The translations under genes were made by a program, and so were the position numbers. The notes under the pieces were generated by a model. That model was not told the DNA's origin and did no database searches. It worked only from the letters and a program-made list of their open reading frames with translations. Positions 39,239-49,985 of a DNA stretch of 64,000 nt are shown piece by piece (within the stretch, counting starts at the first letter, position 1; each line of letters starts with the position of its first letter). The DNA is from Crithidia fasciculata (taxonomy: Eukaryota; Euglenozoa; Kinetoplastea; Trypanosomatida; Trypanosomatidae): the NCBI GenBank assembly GCA_000331325.2, contig CM003428.1:248001-312000 (forward strand), in the 5' to 3' direction.

Positions 39239-39966
39239 GCGGTAGTGGTGGGTGGATGTAGCGGCACGTGGAGAGGGGCATTGCCTTCTTCCTGAGCTAC
39301 ACAATCTTCTTTTTCGAAAGGCCAGGTGCTACTGCTGGACGGCAAAGTGCACAGCCTTCGTCTGTGTACTCGCCCCTTCTTTATCCTTTTTCTGTTGTGA
39401 ATGCGTCACCTATTCTCTTTTGATTGCCGTCTATTTGTGTATTTGCGTCAAGGATGCTTACGGAGCTGAAGGTACTTTTAAAGCGTTTGCTTTTGTTGTT
39501 GTTGTTGCTCTTTCGCTCTCGTCTTCTCTTTCACATCCAAAAGTCGTAAAACGTTTCACTGCAGCTAAATCAGCACAATTGGGCACATTGCCACCCATGA
39601 GGGCTGTTAAGATCTGCGAGTTACTTGATGGTGACCGCGGTGAAGAGTTGACTGCGAAGCAGCCTCTCCTCTATTCAAGCGGAACCGCAGCAACAAGGAA
39701 TACATATGTTTTTTTCGCAGTGAAGACTTCTAATGGCCCCTTCTCTATCTCAAATGGGATGTTGTTTTTTGTTGTATACATGACTGCCTCATCAATACCT
39801 CTCTATTGCGCATCTGTCTCTCTTTTTCTACTTTACGTCGACACTTTCTACTCTACTTCGTCTGCTCCGCACGCCGTCAACACCAACAGTCTCACAGTAG
39901 CTGCATTGAACAGCTTTCTTTTTTTCAGTACCACACCTACTTTTTGTACCACCGCAGCAAGCAGCG
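39239..39966. other. Intergenic spacer
   Basis: 3' UTR of the small TIM gene and 5' UTR of SRP54. Open frames are UTR-like. No gene is seen. Confidence 0.6.
39913..39928 (+). promoter_or_regulatory. Pyrimidine tract and AG, candidate trans-splice acceptor of SRP54
   Basis: CTTTCTTTTTTTCAG-type site with AG at 39927-39928, giving a 38-base 5' UTR. Confidence 0.5.
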
Positions 39967-41532
39967 ATGGTGTTGGCTGAGCTAGGGCAGAAGATCGGGC
40001 AGGCGATCTCCCGCATGTCGGCCAAGTCCGTCCTGGGCGAGGAGGACGTGAAGGAGCTGCTGAACGAGATTGCTCGCGCGCTGCTGCAGGCCGACGTGAA
40101 CATCAGCATTGTCAAGAAGCTGCAGGTCAGCATCAAGACGGAGCTCGCCCTGGCAGAAGAGGGGGCGGGGCTGAACAAGCGCAAGATTCTGCAGAACGCC
40201 GTCTTCAACGGCCTGAAGCGCATCCTCGACCCCGGAGTGAAGCCGTTCACCCCGGTGAAGGGAAAGCAGAACGTGGTGATGTTTGTGGGGCTGCAGGGCT
40301 CCGGCAAGACCACGTCGTGCACCAAGTACGCCGCCTACTTCCAGCGCAAAGGCTTCAAGACGGCGCTGGTCTGCGCCGATACCTTCCGTGCTGGTGCGTA
40401 CGACCAGCTTCGGCAGAACGCCACCAAGGCGAAGGTGCGCTTTTACGGTTCTCTCATCGAGGCCGACCCGGTCACGATCGCCAAGGAGGGCGTGGCGGAG
40501 CTGAAGAAGGAGAAGTACGACCTCATCATCGTTGACACGAGTGGCCGCCACAAGCAGGAGTCGGCCCTCTTCGAGGAGATGAAGCAGGTGGAGGAGGCGG
40601 TGAAGCCGAACGACATCGTGTTTGTCATGTCGGCCACGGATGGACAGGCCGTGGAGGAGCAAGCGCGCAACTTCAAGGAGATGGTGGCTGTCGGCTCCGT
40701 CATTGTCACCAAGTTGGACTGCCAGACGAAGGGCGGTGGTGCCCTCTCCGCCGTCGCCGCGACGCGCAGTCCCATCGTCTTCATCGGCACCGGCGAGCAC
40801 TTCGACGACTTCGAACTCTTCCAGCCCGAGCGCTTCGTGCAGAAGATGCTGGGGATGGGCGACATTGGTGGGCTGATGGACTCGATGCGCGAGGCCAACA
40901 TCGAGGGCAACGAGGAGCTCTACAAGCGGCTGCAGGACGGCCAGTTCACGATGCGGGACATGTACGAACACCTGCAGAATGTGCTCAAGATGGGGTCGGT
41001 GGGGAAGATTATGGAGATGCTGCCCGGCATGTCGGGCTTGGCCGGGGCAGCTGGGCAGCAGGGTGACATCGCGCTGAAGGGCTTCATCCACATGCTGGAC
41101 AGCATGACGGCGACGGAGCTGGATGAGGAGAAGGTGAAGAAGATGATGACGCCGTCCCGCATGCACCGCATTGCCCGCGGTAGTGGCCACTCCGTCGTCG
41201 AGGTGCAGAACCTGATCATGAGCTACACCAAGTTTGAGGAGATTGTGAAGAAGATGGGGAAGATGAACTTCAAGGCCATGACGCAGGACCCCGCTGGGCT
41301 CGCCTCGGGACGCATGGGCCAGCAGCAGATGGGCCAGCTCGCCAAGCTGCTGAACCCGAACATGCTGCGTCAGCTCGGTGGCATGGGTGGTCTGCAGGGG
41401 ATGATGAAGCAGCTCCAGCAGGGCATGGGCGGTGGTGCTGGTGGGCCTGGTGCTGGTGGCATGCCGGACATGTCGGCGATGGCGAACATGATGCAGATGA
41501 TGCAGGGCCAGCAGAAGGGCGGCCGGCGATAA
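39967..41532 (+). CDS. SRP54: Signal recognition particle 54-kDa subunit
   Basis: The protein is 521 aa, the normal length for eukaryotic SRP54. N domain ~1-90; GTPase G domain ~95-295 with GLQGSGKTT (108-116), DTSGRH starting at D190, and TKLD (248-251) followed by KGGGALS; methionine-rich M domain ~300-521 with a Gly/Met/Gln-rich tail. It binds signal peptides at the ribosome and SRP RNA through the M domain, and docks with the SRP receptor through paired GTPases. All GTPase motifs are intact. In trypanosomatids the SRP core also contains 7SL RNA and a tRNA-like RNA; neither was recognised here. Confidence 0.97.
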   Translation: MVLAELGQKIGQAISRMSAKSVLGEEDVKELLNEIARALLQADVNISIVKKLQVSIKTELALAEEGAGLNKRKILQNAVFNGLKRILDPGVKPFTPVKGKQNVVMFVGLQGSGKTTSCTKYAAYFQRKGFKTALVCADTFRAGAYDQLRQNATKAKVRFYGSLIEADPVTIAKEGVAELKKEKYDLIIVDTSGRHKQESALFEEMKQVEEAVKPNDIVFVMSATDGQAVEEQARNFKEMVAVGSVIVTKLDCQTKGGGALSAVAATRSPIVFIGTGEHFDDFELFQPERFVQKMLGMGDIGGLMDSMREANIEGNEELYKRLQDGQFTMRDMYEHLQNVLKMGSVGKIMEMLPGMSGLAGAAGQQGDIALKGFIHMLDSMTATELDEEKVKKMMTPSRMHRIARGSGHSVVEVQNLIMSYTKFEEIVKKMGKMNFKAMTQDPAGLASGRMGQQQMGQLAKLLNPNMLRQLGGMGGLQGMMKQLQQGMGGGAGGPGAGGMPDMSAMANMMQMMQGQQKGGRR

Positions 41533-42979
41533 GCGGAGCAGAAACAGAATTTTGTTGTTGTTGTTGTTGCTTGTGAAAGAGTGCAACTTCCTCTGTGGGG
41601 ATGGTGATGATCCATAGTTGCTCCCAGTCCCGTCTCACCGTGCTTTGTCTTCATTCACGTTTCTCTTGTCTGCTTCGCACACCTTGTTTTCTCAATTGGT
41701 AGTTTTCTGCCACTTGCTTCCGGATTTTTTTTTTGTTTTTATTCTTCCTTTTCTCGGTGCTTTTTCTCTTGTACGGTGGCTCTGCTTTTAGGCCTCGTAG
41801 GCAGCGGCGACGAAAGTAAAGGAAAGAAAAAACCCTCTTTGCTATTGTTCGTGAAAGGAGAATTTTCGGAGGAGGTGAACAAAAAAGGAGCGCGGAGGGC
41901 GTTTGTGCGGAGACGATGAGAGCAGCTGCTCTTGTGCTTTAGTTTTTTCTCTGATTGCCTCCACATGTGCACCCGCTTCTGCTTTTCTTCTTCAACCTCT
42001 TTTTTTTTTTCTTTGGCCTTCTGTAGGGTGGGATCCGTGTTGGGTTTTGATATGGGCTTGTGCTTACGGTGCTTCACTGATTCTCAATTATTATTTTTAA
42101 ATCTGTGGAAAGAAAAATGCTATCTTTTGCGTACGTGTCGGTGTGCTGTACAGCAGGCTGTGGTGTGCTTCATGTCACTGCCGAGTGGTTTATGTGCTCC
42201 GTACGGCTGCTGCACATGTGTGCAAGGGCGTGCGAGGCGGCAGAGGAAAGAAGCTAACCTTGGAGAGACGGTCTCTTTGTGCAACGTGTGTACATGTGTG
42301 TGTTGCGTCCTCCGAGCTTCCAAAAAAAGTTTCAGCGCTGCGCAGAGTGTCGAGCACTGCGATCGTTTAATTTCCACAAAAGTGCGCTCTCCTTCTCTCA
42401 CAGACACATACGATCTGTCTTTGACGTTCACTTGCTTCCCTCTCTTTTTAATTCTTTTCTCTGTAAACACTTGCGCAACCTCTCCCCCTATTTCACTGCA
42501 CCCACTTACACAAAAAAAAGGAACACTGGAGGTGAGATAAAGTCAGCCAAGGGGCAACACTCGTCGCAATCGTGTTCTTTTCTCCGCCAAACATTCTTTT
42601 TTTTTGTTTAGATCTTAGAGTGTAAGGCAAGGCATTTTTTTCTTTTCCAGATCGTTACAAGCTTCTGCACAGCTTCTAACCCGCGCACCGCGAATACACT
42701 TGTGAAGCGGATCTCTCCTCACACAGAGAGGCATTTTGACAGAAAACCAGCAACACCAAGACACATAGATAGATTACCAGAAGAGGCACACCGGCACCAC
42801 CGTGCCACGAAAATCTCATCTGCCATTAGATATCCACAACTATACCTCTTTCTTCTTTCTACTTTTCAGATTCCTTTTTTTTCCCCCTGCATTTGCTCAA
42901 AAGAACAAAGAAAAAAGAGTCGTCAGTTCTTTTTTTTTTTTTTGGCAGCGAGCAGACGCCGTCGTTGCCTACACCAACC
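41533..42979. other. Intergenic spacer
   Basis: It has a TTG repeat at 41551-41569 just past SRP54, then T-rich UTR sequence. Two candidate acceptors, at 42868-42869 and 42947-42948, lie before the next ATG. No gene is seen. Confidence 0.6.
42926..42948 (+). promoter_or_regulatory. T-run and AG, candidate trans-splice acceptor
   Basis: A run of about 15 T followed by GGCAG, AG at 42947-42948, 31 bases before the ATG at 42980. Confidence 0.45.
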
Positions 42980-45900
42980 ATGCCTGGCACGCCACAAGCC
43001 CGCACTCCAGCGAAGGGCACATCCGGACCGCACCCGGTACGTCGCCGTGCTGCCGCCCGCACTGCAAAGTCGCCCGGGGCGTCACCCACGTCGCATCACC
43101 GGGCCGGGCCCTCCACTCCACCTAGTGGTACAAGAGGAAAGCATGCCAGTGTTAGCGGTGGTAGTGGCGGTCATGACGCCGCGCTTCACCATCGTCGTGC
43201 CGTGACGCAGTCCGCGGCTGTGCACCCGTCGTCTACGCCTCCTCCTTCTCAGGAAGCTGGTACAGAGGAGGCGACGACACCCCTCAATTCCTCTCTTCTG
43301 GCAGGGAAAAAAGCGATGAGTTTTCCCACTGCTGCTGGTGCTGTAGATGCAGAGCGCAGGAGCAACCCTCCAAGTCCCACAGTGAGATCCGTGGTAGATA
43401 CGCTAACGGAGCTGGAGGATGGCGCGTTGCTGTCGTCACCTACCGCAGCCGCACGGGAAATGTCGCTCTCCTCCGCCTCGCTGCTCTCCTCCACACGTGC
43501 CTTGGAGAATGACGTCTGTGACGCTGCAGAGTCGAGGGACACCGTGCGTGGCGCTCTCGATGAAGAAGACATCGATGCCGTCATCGCCGAAGGAGCAGCG
43601 GCACTGCAGGCGTCGTGTGGCGTGCAGTCCGGCACGACGTCGGCCGCGCTGCCCGTTACACCAGAGCGACCAGTACAGGTGCGGTTCTTCCGCTGCGCCA
43701 AGCCGCTGTTGATGACGACGCAGGACCTCCAGCAGCAGGTGGTGGTGGGCAATGAGCCTGAAGAGGACGACGAGGAGCACCCGCGAGTTGCCCTCGGCCC
43801 GCGTGATGCTGCGGCGGTGGAGAAGTCATCCTTATCAGCAACGTTGCCTCTGCCCCTTGAGAACGAGAATGGGCATGGAGAGCAAGAAGAGGAGGAGGCG
43901 GAGGGGGAGCCAACGGCGCTCGAGCCACGTGTGCCGGACATGAACACCACACTGCTCGGAGATGATGAAGAGGGAGAGGTCGAGCAGGCCATGGATTGTG
44001 TCGAGAGCAGCGCAGTTCCCTGTGCTCCACATCAACGTGACGCTTTAAGCACAACGGCCACCACCGCAGGTGAGCCGACTGCCGAGCCATACGAGGAGGC
44101 AGCAGTTGCTACTGAAGAGGCAGCAGTACCACAGATGGTGAGCGCGGATGTCACCCCTCCTCGTCGTCGCACCCCTGTTTTCACAAGCAACGAGTTACAC
44201 CCCGCACTGCCTCGAAAGAACGGCACGCAGCCTTCTCTTCTGCAAAGGACCGTGCGTGCGCGTTTGACAACGGATTGCGACGACGACCTCGAGGCTGATA
44301 TAATGTGTGATATGTCTGTCCTCACCATCTACACCTCGTCGAACAGCTCCTTCGCTGACAGCCGCGCCAGCAGCAACGGCAGCTTCAGCGACAGCTCAGC
44401 CAGTGCAGTGCTGCAGCGCGTGAACACCGCAGCACCAGCATCGCTGCCACGTCGCTCTGCTGGCCCTTCTGGCGACGAGCTACACAACGGCGAAGGACTG
44501 GTGCATCCTCCGATGAGGGAGGCGCCATCCCCTTCTCCATCCCACACCGACGCTGCGGGTGCTGCTGTTATCATGGAGAAGCACGTCTCCTTCTCCAGTG
44601 CACGTGGTCAGAGCGGCAGCTGCGGGTGTACCGAAGGGATGACCTCTCCTGCCAGCCACCGCACCCGCCGCTCCACGCCCCGCATGGAGGAGGAGGAGGG
44701 AACAGAGGAGGGCCGACGCTCCGCTTCGCCCATCGTTGTTGCGCCGCCGCAGACGGGCGGCGACGACGACGACGAGGGATGTGGCGCCGATTCACCGAGT
44801 CCTGCTGACCCAGCCGATGTGATTGTGGAGAAGACTGGCGCGGGCTCGCTGGCTGTGGTCCCGCTGACGGAGGTGCGGGTACGGCTCAACAGAAAGGCAC
44901 AGAAGCTACACACTGAGAAGAGAGAGGAGGAGGAGGAGGAGCTGGGAAGGGCGTCTCAGTCTGCTGTCTACCACGCCCGCTTCGTCCCCTCCGCTCGCGA
45001 CGCGCGGCATCGCATCTGGAAGGCCGCGGTGGTCTCCCTGGAGGCTTTGGTTGTCGAGTATGAGGAGAGCCTGCTGACGTGCGTGATGCAGGCGAACGCG
45101 GCGGCGTGGCTACCCAGTCAGCCGGTGACGGGGCTGCACCACGTGAACAAGGCCGCCATGTATCCGGCGTTGCCACCCGCAGCGAAGAATAAGCCAGCAG
45201 CGGCGCCTCCACCTCCTTCGGCGACACAGGATCCCTTTCTCGCAATACTCGCACAGAAGGGCGAGGGTGACTCCGAAATGCAGCTTCTCTTTCAGCTCTT
45301 CGCTGCCGCTCCGTCAGACTCGTCCCGTGCACGCCTCTGCAGCACCTTCTTCGCCCAGCAGCTCAGCCGCTACCACAACTGGGTACGGCATCTGCAGTTC
45401 GAGTTTCTCTACGTCCGCATCGTCGCCGTGCGGGCGATGTGCATGCTCGAGATGCACGAGCGCCGCCTCACCTGCATGCGGCGCGATCTCGGCGTCCGCG
45501 ACAAGATCGAGCTTTTCATGCTGCTCGCCCCGCGTCCACGAGCGCCGACGCTGACGTCCGGCCGGGGCGTCTTTTCAGCCTTTCGCATGGCGCTCCACAC
45601 ACTCGGCGGCGGGGACGGGCAGCGCCAGAGCCGCACAGGCAGCAGCAGCAGCAAGGCCCGCGGTGCAAGCACGTCACGCAAGCCGCCACCGCCGGCCACG
45701 CAGGCGCGACGCACAGCACCGACACAAGCAGCACCCAAAGCAGTACCTTCTCTCGGTGCCCCACCTCGGAGCTCTGCTACGCGGCCGGACGACGCGGCGC
45801 TGCACACCTTTAAGCCCCTTTTTGCTTCTGAGCGGTGCCGCAGTGGGAAGTACGCCGTGCCGGTGGTGAGCGAGCTGTCCGTCTCCCCAGACAATCTCCA

Positions 45901-46525
45901 CAGCCGTGGCGTGTCCCCTGCCACAGCCGACAGGACAGCCTCAGCAGCGACAGAGGAGGGAGAGAAGGACGCGGCCCAGCCGGCAATGCGGGAGGTGCTG
46001 TGGACGGCCGATCCCCCGCGCGATGCCGCCAGCCACCACCGCGGTGTCCCACGCCCATTGAACAAAACCTACTCCGACTACTACAAGAAGGTGGCGGAGA
46101 GAAAGGGCGAGTCGACGCCTGTCTTCGGCGAGCTGCATTTGCCACGGCTGCTGCGGACAAGCTCTCGCGCCTCCTCGACTTCGCGGCGCAACAGTGCGTC
46201 ACAGCGGTGCGAGGCATCACAACCGGCCACGCACGACGCCAACGGAGAGGCACCGCCAACAGAAAAGAGGCAGACAAGACGGAGCGGTGCGGCCAAGGAG
46301 GACGAGCTGGAGGTGGCGCTGCACCGCCTTGGTCAGCGCTTTTCCTCGTCGACGCGCCACAGTCGCTCACCAAAGCGGCGGCGTGACACCGAGCTGCCGG
46401 GTGGGCGTCTGCGGGCGAAGGAGCGGGTGGCCGCGAAGCCGCGCAAACGAACGCCGCCGCCGCCGCCGACGGAGGCCGACTTTGTAGACCTGCGCGACGA
46501 CGTGGCGCTGCGCCGTTTTCTCTAA
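42980..46525 (+). CDS. Large low-complexity protein, unknown function
   Basis: The protein is 1,181 aa. The first in-frame ATG is 42980; the frame upstream opens with TTG. No family is recognised. Residues 1-~660 are disordered, with Ser/Pro/Ala and acidic runs and many potential phosphorylation sites. Residues ~664-850 look folded and helical (HRIWKAAVVSLEALVVEYEE, then FLYVRIVAVRAMCMLEMHER, then RDKIELFMLLAP). The last ~60 residues are basic with KRRRD and KPRKRTPPPPP, likely nuclear localisation signals. A nuclear or cytoskeletal scaffold is plausible but not shown. High third-position GC supports real coding. Confidence 0.8.
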   Translation: MPGTPQARTPAKGTSGPHPVRRRAAARTAKSPGASPTSHHRAGPSTPPSGTRGKHASVSGGSGGHDAALHHRRAVTQSAAVHPSSTPPPSQEAGTEEATTPLNSSLLAGKKAMSFPTAAGAVDAERRSNPPSPTVRSVVDTLTELEDGALLSSPTAAAREMSLSSASLLSSTRALENDVCDAAESRDTVRGALDEEDIDAVIAEGAAALQASCGVQSGTTSAALPVTPERPVQVRFFRCAKPLLMTTQDLQQQVVVGNEPEEDDEEHPRVALGPRDAAAVEKSSLSATLPLPLENENGHGEQEEEEAEGEPTALEPRVPDMNTTLLGDDEEGEVEQAMDCVESSAVPCAPHQRDALSTTATTAGEPTAEPYEEAAVATEEAAVPQMVSADVTPPRRRTPVFTSNELHPALPRKNGTQPSLLQRTVRARLTTDCDDDLEADIMCDMSVLTIYTSSNSSFADSRASSNGSFSDSSASAVLQRVNTAAPASLPRRSAGPSGDELHNGEGLVHPPMREAPSPSPSHTDAAGAAVIMEKHVSFSSARGQSGSCGCTEGMTSPASHRTRRSTPRMEEEEGTEEGRRSASPIVVAPPQTGGDDDDEGCGADSPSPADPADVIVEKTGAGSLAVVPLTEVRVRLNRKAQKLHTEKREEEEEELGRASQSAVYHARFVPSARDARHRIWKAAVVSLEALVVEYEESLLTCVMQANAAAWLPSQPVTGLHHVNKAAMYPALPPAAKNKPAAAPPPPSATQDPFLAILAQKGEGDSEMQLLFQLFAAAPSDSSRARLCSTFFAQQLSRYHNWVRHLQFEFLYVRIVAVRAMCMLEMHERRLTCMRRDLGVRDKIELFMLLAPRPRAPTLTSGRGVFSAFRMALHTLGGGDGQRQSRTGSSSSKARGASTSRKPPPPATQARRTAPTQAAPKAVPSLGAPPRSSATRPDDAALHTFKPLFASERCRSGKYAVPVVSELSVSPDNLHSRGVSPATADRTASAATEEGEKDAAQPAMREVLWTADPPRDAASHHRGVPRPLNKTYSDYYKKVAERKGESTPVFGELHLPRLLRTSSRASSTSRRNSASQRCEASQPATHDANGEAPPTEKRQTRRSGAAKEDELEVALHRLGQRFSSSTRHSRSPKRRRDTELPGGRLRAKERVAAKPRKRTPPPPPTEADFVDLRDDVALRRFL

Positions 46526-47619
46526 TGTTGTCAGGGCGGAGATGAGAGTGCCTTTCACACACCTCTCGTTGTTTCCTTCTGACAGCAGTGTGTGTGTGTG
46601 TGTGTGCTTTCGGCGCTTCGTGGCCAAACGAAAGGTGATGTATGCGGCGATCTTTCTTGTCGTCGCCGCCTCTCATAGATGCACACCAATTTATTATATT
46701 AATTTTTACTTCGCCTTGTCGTACCGCTAGTGGGCTACAATTTCTTTGCCCCTATTCTCCTCAAAAAAATTATTTTCTCTTAGATTTGATTCATCTTCTC
46801 CTTCCTTACAGAGTGGCGATCCTCATTTTTTCTCTTTTTTTTTCTTCTGCGAGGACGGAGGGCACCTTCCTTCGATGCCACTACGCTGCTCCATCCCTCC
46901 TGTCCTCGCCTTATTATCTCTTTTTTTGTTTTGTTTCTAGATACGTTGGCCCTTCCGTCGCTTGACAACCCAGTCGAACCTTATGTCGCGGTTGAAGTAG
47001 AATAGAACACGATTGTTTTGTGTGGTAGAGTCACGTATATGCGATGTTAATGAGAATACAAAGCAAGAACAACATTGGCCAAGTACGAGGACACGAAGAA
47101 TACGTAGCGAGGCATGCGAAGGGTACTTGGCGTGTATTTCTCTCCTTCTCTTAAAATCTTAGATGCAACGATTTTTCTTTAATACCCACCGGTGTGCTGC
47201 TTGCTCATTTTTATACGACGGAGATACGAGGCACGAGTCGTGCTGACGCTGTTCAAACACACTAATTGTTTCCCTACCTTCCCTCTCTCATCTATTCCTT
47301 CGCATCTCTACATTATTTTCTCCTCATCGTTTCTTACCGGCTTTCTTTAAAAAGGAGCTTCTATTCGACCCACACAGAGTGCTCTGCTGCGGACGACCTT
47401 TTCTGTGGGCTGTGTCGTCGTGGTCGTAGAGGCGTCTCTTGCACATTTTAGATCTTTGTGTCGGTACGAAACTGCCTCTTTTGCAATTACACAAAGGAAG
47501 AAAACTAAACTGGGTAATTTTCACTCTAATCACACACCCACCCACACACATAGACACACGTAGCTCTACCCCTTCAGACACACGCAGCTCTTTCTTTCTT
47601 GATTCTCTTCGGAGCCATC
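46526..47619. other. Intergenic spacer
   Basis: A GT run at 46588-46606, T-rich DNA at 46825-46850, and a mixed-composition region at 46960-47260. An AG at 47613-47614 sits 5 bases before the next ATG, with another at 47575-47576. No gene is seen. Confidence 0.55.
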
Positions 47620-48603
47620 ATGTCCATCGACGCGCGTCTCTGCGATCGATACGTCATATTTCTCGACATCGACGGCGTTCTCCTCCCTGTTCCCAAATTC
47701 ACCTTCGGCGGCGGCGAGCTCAGCATCGAATGCGTCCGTCGTCTCGCCGCTCTCATTGCCCAGCTTGGCGGGAAGGAGAAGGTCACCATCGTGCTCTCCT
47801 CCACCTGGCGCACCCAACCAGGCATGATTGACCGACTCAACACTTTCATCCAGCAGGAGGCTGCGGATGCCATTCCACCGGTGCGTGACGGCACGCCAAA
47901 TGGGACGGTGCTCGTGACGTCGGTCGACTACTACGCCGACGACCCGTCGGAGCAGCGCCTCGTGCGGGATCGCGTCGACGAAATTTACCGCTGGCTGCAC
48001 ACCAACATCACCTCGCACCCCGAAGCGATTGGGGGACGTTGGCTCGCCATTGACGACATGAAATTAGACGTTGATGCACGCATGGCTGGCCACTTTATGC
48101 ACACCGCAACTGACGTCGGCATGACAGACGCGGACGTCGACGCTGCGGGTGCGATGCTGGCGACGCACCCCAGCGCAGATGCCGCCTACACGACCGCTGT
48201 TGCCGCCCTCACCGACCCGCTCCTCAAACAGGAGGAAATCGAGATTTACCGTGTCCTGCAGGCACGCACGGAGGCGGAGCTGGCTGCGACGACTGCGGCG
48301 CTGGCCGAGGCGCAGGCACAAATTGCCCGCCTCACGGCGGAGAAGAAAGAGGCCGCACGCGAGGCGCAGGAGCGGCAGCGTGCAATGGAGGATATGCGCT
48401 ACCGGCTCGCCGTCTACGACAACGCGAAGCGCTACCCCGCGCTGGCGGCGGCGCTGGAGTTAGCAGCCACCAAGACAGGACCAGAGCGGCGTGCCATGGA
48501 TGCGGAGGTGAAGGCCTTTGTGATGATGCTGATGGACCGCAAGGAGCTGCAGAAGAAGCTGCGGAGTGAGTCGAAGAAAACGAAGCAGCAGGCGTCAGAC
48601 TAA
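47620..48603 (+). CDS. HAD-fold protein (SAK-type) with C-terminal coiled coil
   Basis: The protein is 327 aa; the ATG at 47620 is the first in frame. The N-terminal ~190 residues show HAD-superfamily motifs: VIFLDIDGVLL (D16, D18), VLSSTWR (58-64) and WLAIDD (141-146, D145/D146). The SSTWR form is typical of the HAD domain described from Swiss-army-knife RNA repair proteins. The paired aspartates suggest phosphatase or phosphotransferase activity, which is an inference. Residues ~207-265 form a long Ala/Glu/Arg-rich coiled coil, and the C terminus is Lys-rich. No RNA ligase or kinase domain is joined to it. The substrate is unknown. Confidence 0.8.
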   Translation: MSIDARLCDRYVIFLDIDGVLLPVPKFTFGGGELSIECVRRLAALIAQLGGKEKVTIVLSSTWRTQPGMIDRLNTFIQQEAADAIPPVRDGTPNGTVLVTSVDYYADDPSEQRLVRDRVDEIYRWLHTNITSHPEAIGGRWLAIDDMKLDVDARMAGHFMHTATDVGMTDADVDAAGAMLATHPSADAAYTTAVAALTDPLLKQEEIEIYRVLQARTEAELAATTAALAEAQAQIARLTAEKKEAAREAQERQRAMEDMRYRLAVYDNAKRYPALAAALELAATKTGPERRAMDAEVKAFVMMLMDRKELQKKLRSESKKTKQQASD

Positions 48604-49301
48604 GAGAGGGAGGACGCAGCGGCGTTTTTTAGCTTGTCTCCGTGTTTTCTCGCCATCATGTTGGCCTTCTGTTTGCCTACTTTCTTCTGTCTGCAGGTGC
48701 GCTTTCTGCTTGTTTTTGCACCACCTCCCTCTGCTTTTTTTTTTCTGAGGACGGTGTGTGAAAGGACAGTCGTGTGTGCCGCGCAAAACTAGAGGAAAAA
48801 GTGTTTTGCACCATTGGCAAACGACAAAGTGCGCAATATTTGCGTTATGTGATAATTTCGTCAGACACCATTTGAAAAGGACGCATCTACCGTCTGATGC
48901 CATCACCTTGCAACCTGCGCGAGGTGAACGACTCTGATAAAAAAGAAGAAAAAACCGGGGCAACATTGTAAAAAAGGCAAAGAGGATGTACTGGTCGGTG
49001 TGTTCTGCGCATCAACGCATGCGCCGTTTGAGTGCTTCTGTTGCTGTTGTTCCTTTGAATGCACTTCCTCTCTGAATTTCTCTTTCTCGTCTTTCTCTAC
49101 TCCACACACAAATTCTGCGACTGCCATGCTTCATCCAATCTGTGCAACGGTGCATTGCGACACATGGCGTCACACCTACAGAGCACATTGAAGTTCTTTT
49201 CATTACCTCGATCTTCTTACATTTTCAGCAGTGCGGTAGAGGAGAACGACGCACAGAGAATCAAAAGAGAGCACTACATTGTCGACACGAGAAAAAAGAA
49301 G
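48604..49301. other. Intergenic spacer
   Basis: No gene is seen. There is a T-rich tract near 48736-48746 and purine-rich DNA at 48940-48985. An in-frame ATG at 49059 lies upstream of the splice acceptor described next and is not used as start. Confidence 0.6.
49194..49228 (+). promoter_or_regulatory. Pyrimidine tract and AG, candidate trans-splice acceptor
   Basis: TTCTTTTCATTACC through CATTTTCAG, AG at 49227-49228. It lies downstream of the in-frame ATGs at 49059 and 49164 and so decides the start at 49302. Confidence 0.5.
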
Positions 49302-49985
49302 ATGGCACAGCAGGAGCAGCAGAACGCTGTTCTCCTCTCTGGCCTTCCAGCCACTGGGATCACCGAGAACGAAGTACGGCAGTACATGAGCTTCTGCGGC
49401 GAGGTCAGCAGCGTCTACCTCTTCCTTGCCCAGCAGCTCGCCCACACCGCATCTCCCTCCTCCGCTGCTCTGGTCTGCTTCCGCCACGCCAGCAGCGTTG
49501 GCTACGCTGAACTGCTCAGTGGAGGACTCTATCAAGGTAAAGTGGTTCAAATTCATCGCACGACTGTGGCCGAGGCACAGCGCGAGCTGTTCACTGCCGA
49601 GAATGAACCTGTGCACGATGCTGGCGCCTCCTCCGCGGCTGCTCTCTCGACCGACACCGACCCTGTCACCGCAGCTGAGGTCATCGACGACATCCCTGAG
49701 ACTATGACGGGCCTTTGGGTGCGTGCGCGTATGCAGCGTGCCGTGCGTGCAGTGCAGGCACGTGCGGGAGGTCTTATCGGAAACGCTCGCGAAAACGTGG
49801 CGAGGGCACGGCACGGGGCTCTCTCGCTGGAAATGCGCGCCGCACACGCTGCGCGCCATGTCTGGGAGATGCGGGAGTGGGTGCCGGTGTACGGGAACGG
49901 TCTCACAGTAGCGCAGTACGACTACACGCCGACGCAGCCGCAGTGGGGAGAAAAGCCGGCGTGGGTGCGTGCTCCATCCAAGTAA
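49302..49985 (+). CDS. RRM-like RNA-binding protein
   Basis: The protein is 227 aa. Residues ~8-85 follow an RRM pattern: VLLSGLPATGITENEVRQYM, then FCGEVSSVYLFLAQ, AALVCFRHASSVGYAE and KVVQIHRTT. The RNP1 aromatic positions are weak (LVCFRH), so RNA binding may be atypical or protein-directed. Residues ~130-195 are helical with ARMQRAVRAVQARAGGLIGN. The tail ends in a Trp/Pro-rich segment (YDYTPTQPQWGEKPAW). The start follows a strong splice acceptor. RNA processing or mRNA control is a general inference for trypanosomatid RRM proteins. No specific homologue is recognised. Confidence 0.75.
   Translation: MAQQEQQNAVLLSGLPATGITENEVRQYMSFCGEVSSVYLFLAQQLAHTASPSSAALVCFRHASSVGYAELLSGGLYQGKVVQIHRTTVAEAQRELFTAENEPVHDAGASSAAALSTDTDPVTAAEVIDDIPETMTGLWVRARMQRAVRAVQARAGGLIGNARENVARARHGALSLEMRAAHAARHVWEMREWVPVYGNGLTVAQYDYTPTQPQWGEKPAWVRAPSK

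Noticed and set aside
49059-49301. Extension of the RRM-like protein from ATG 49059
   Set aside because: A strong splice acceptor at 49227-49228 would remove it.
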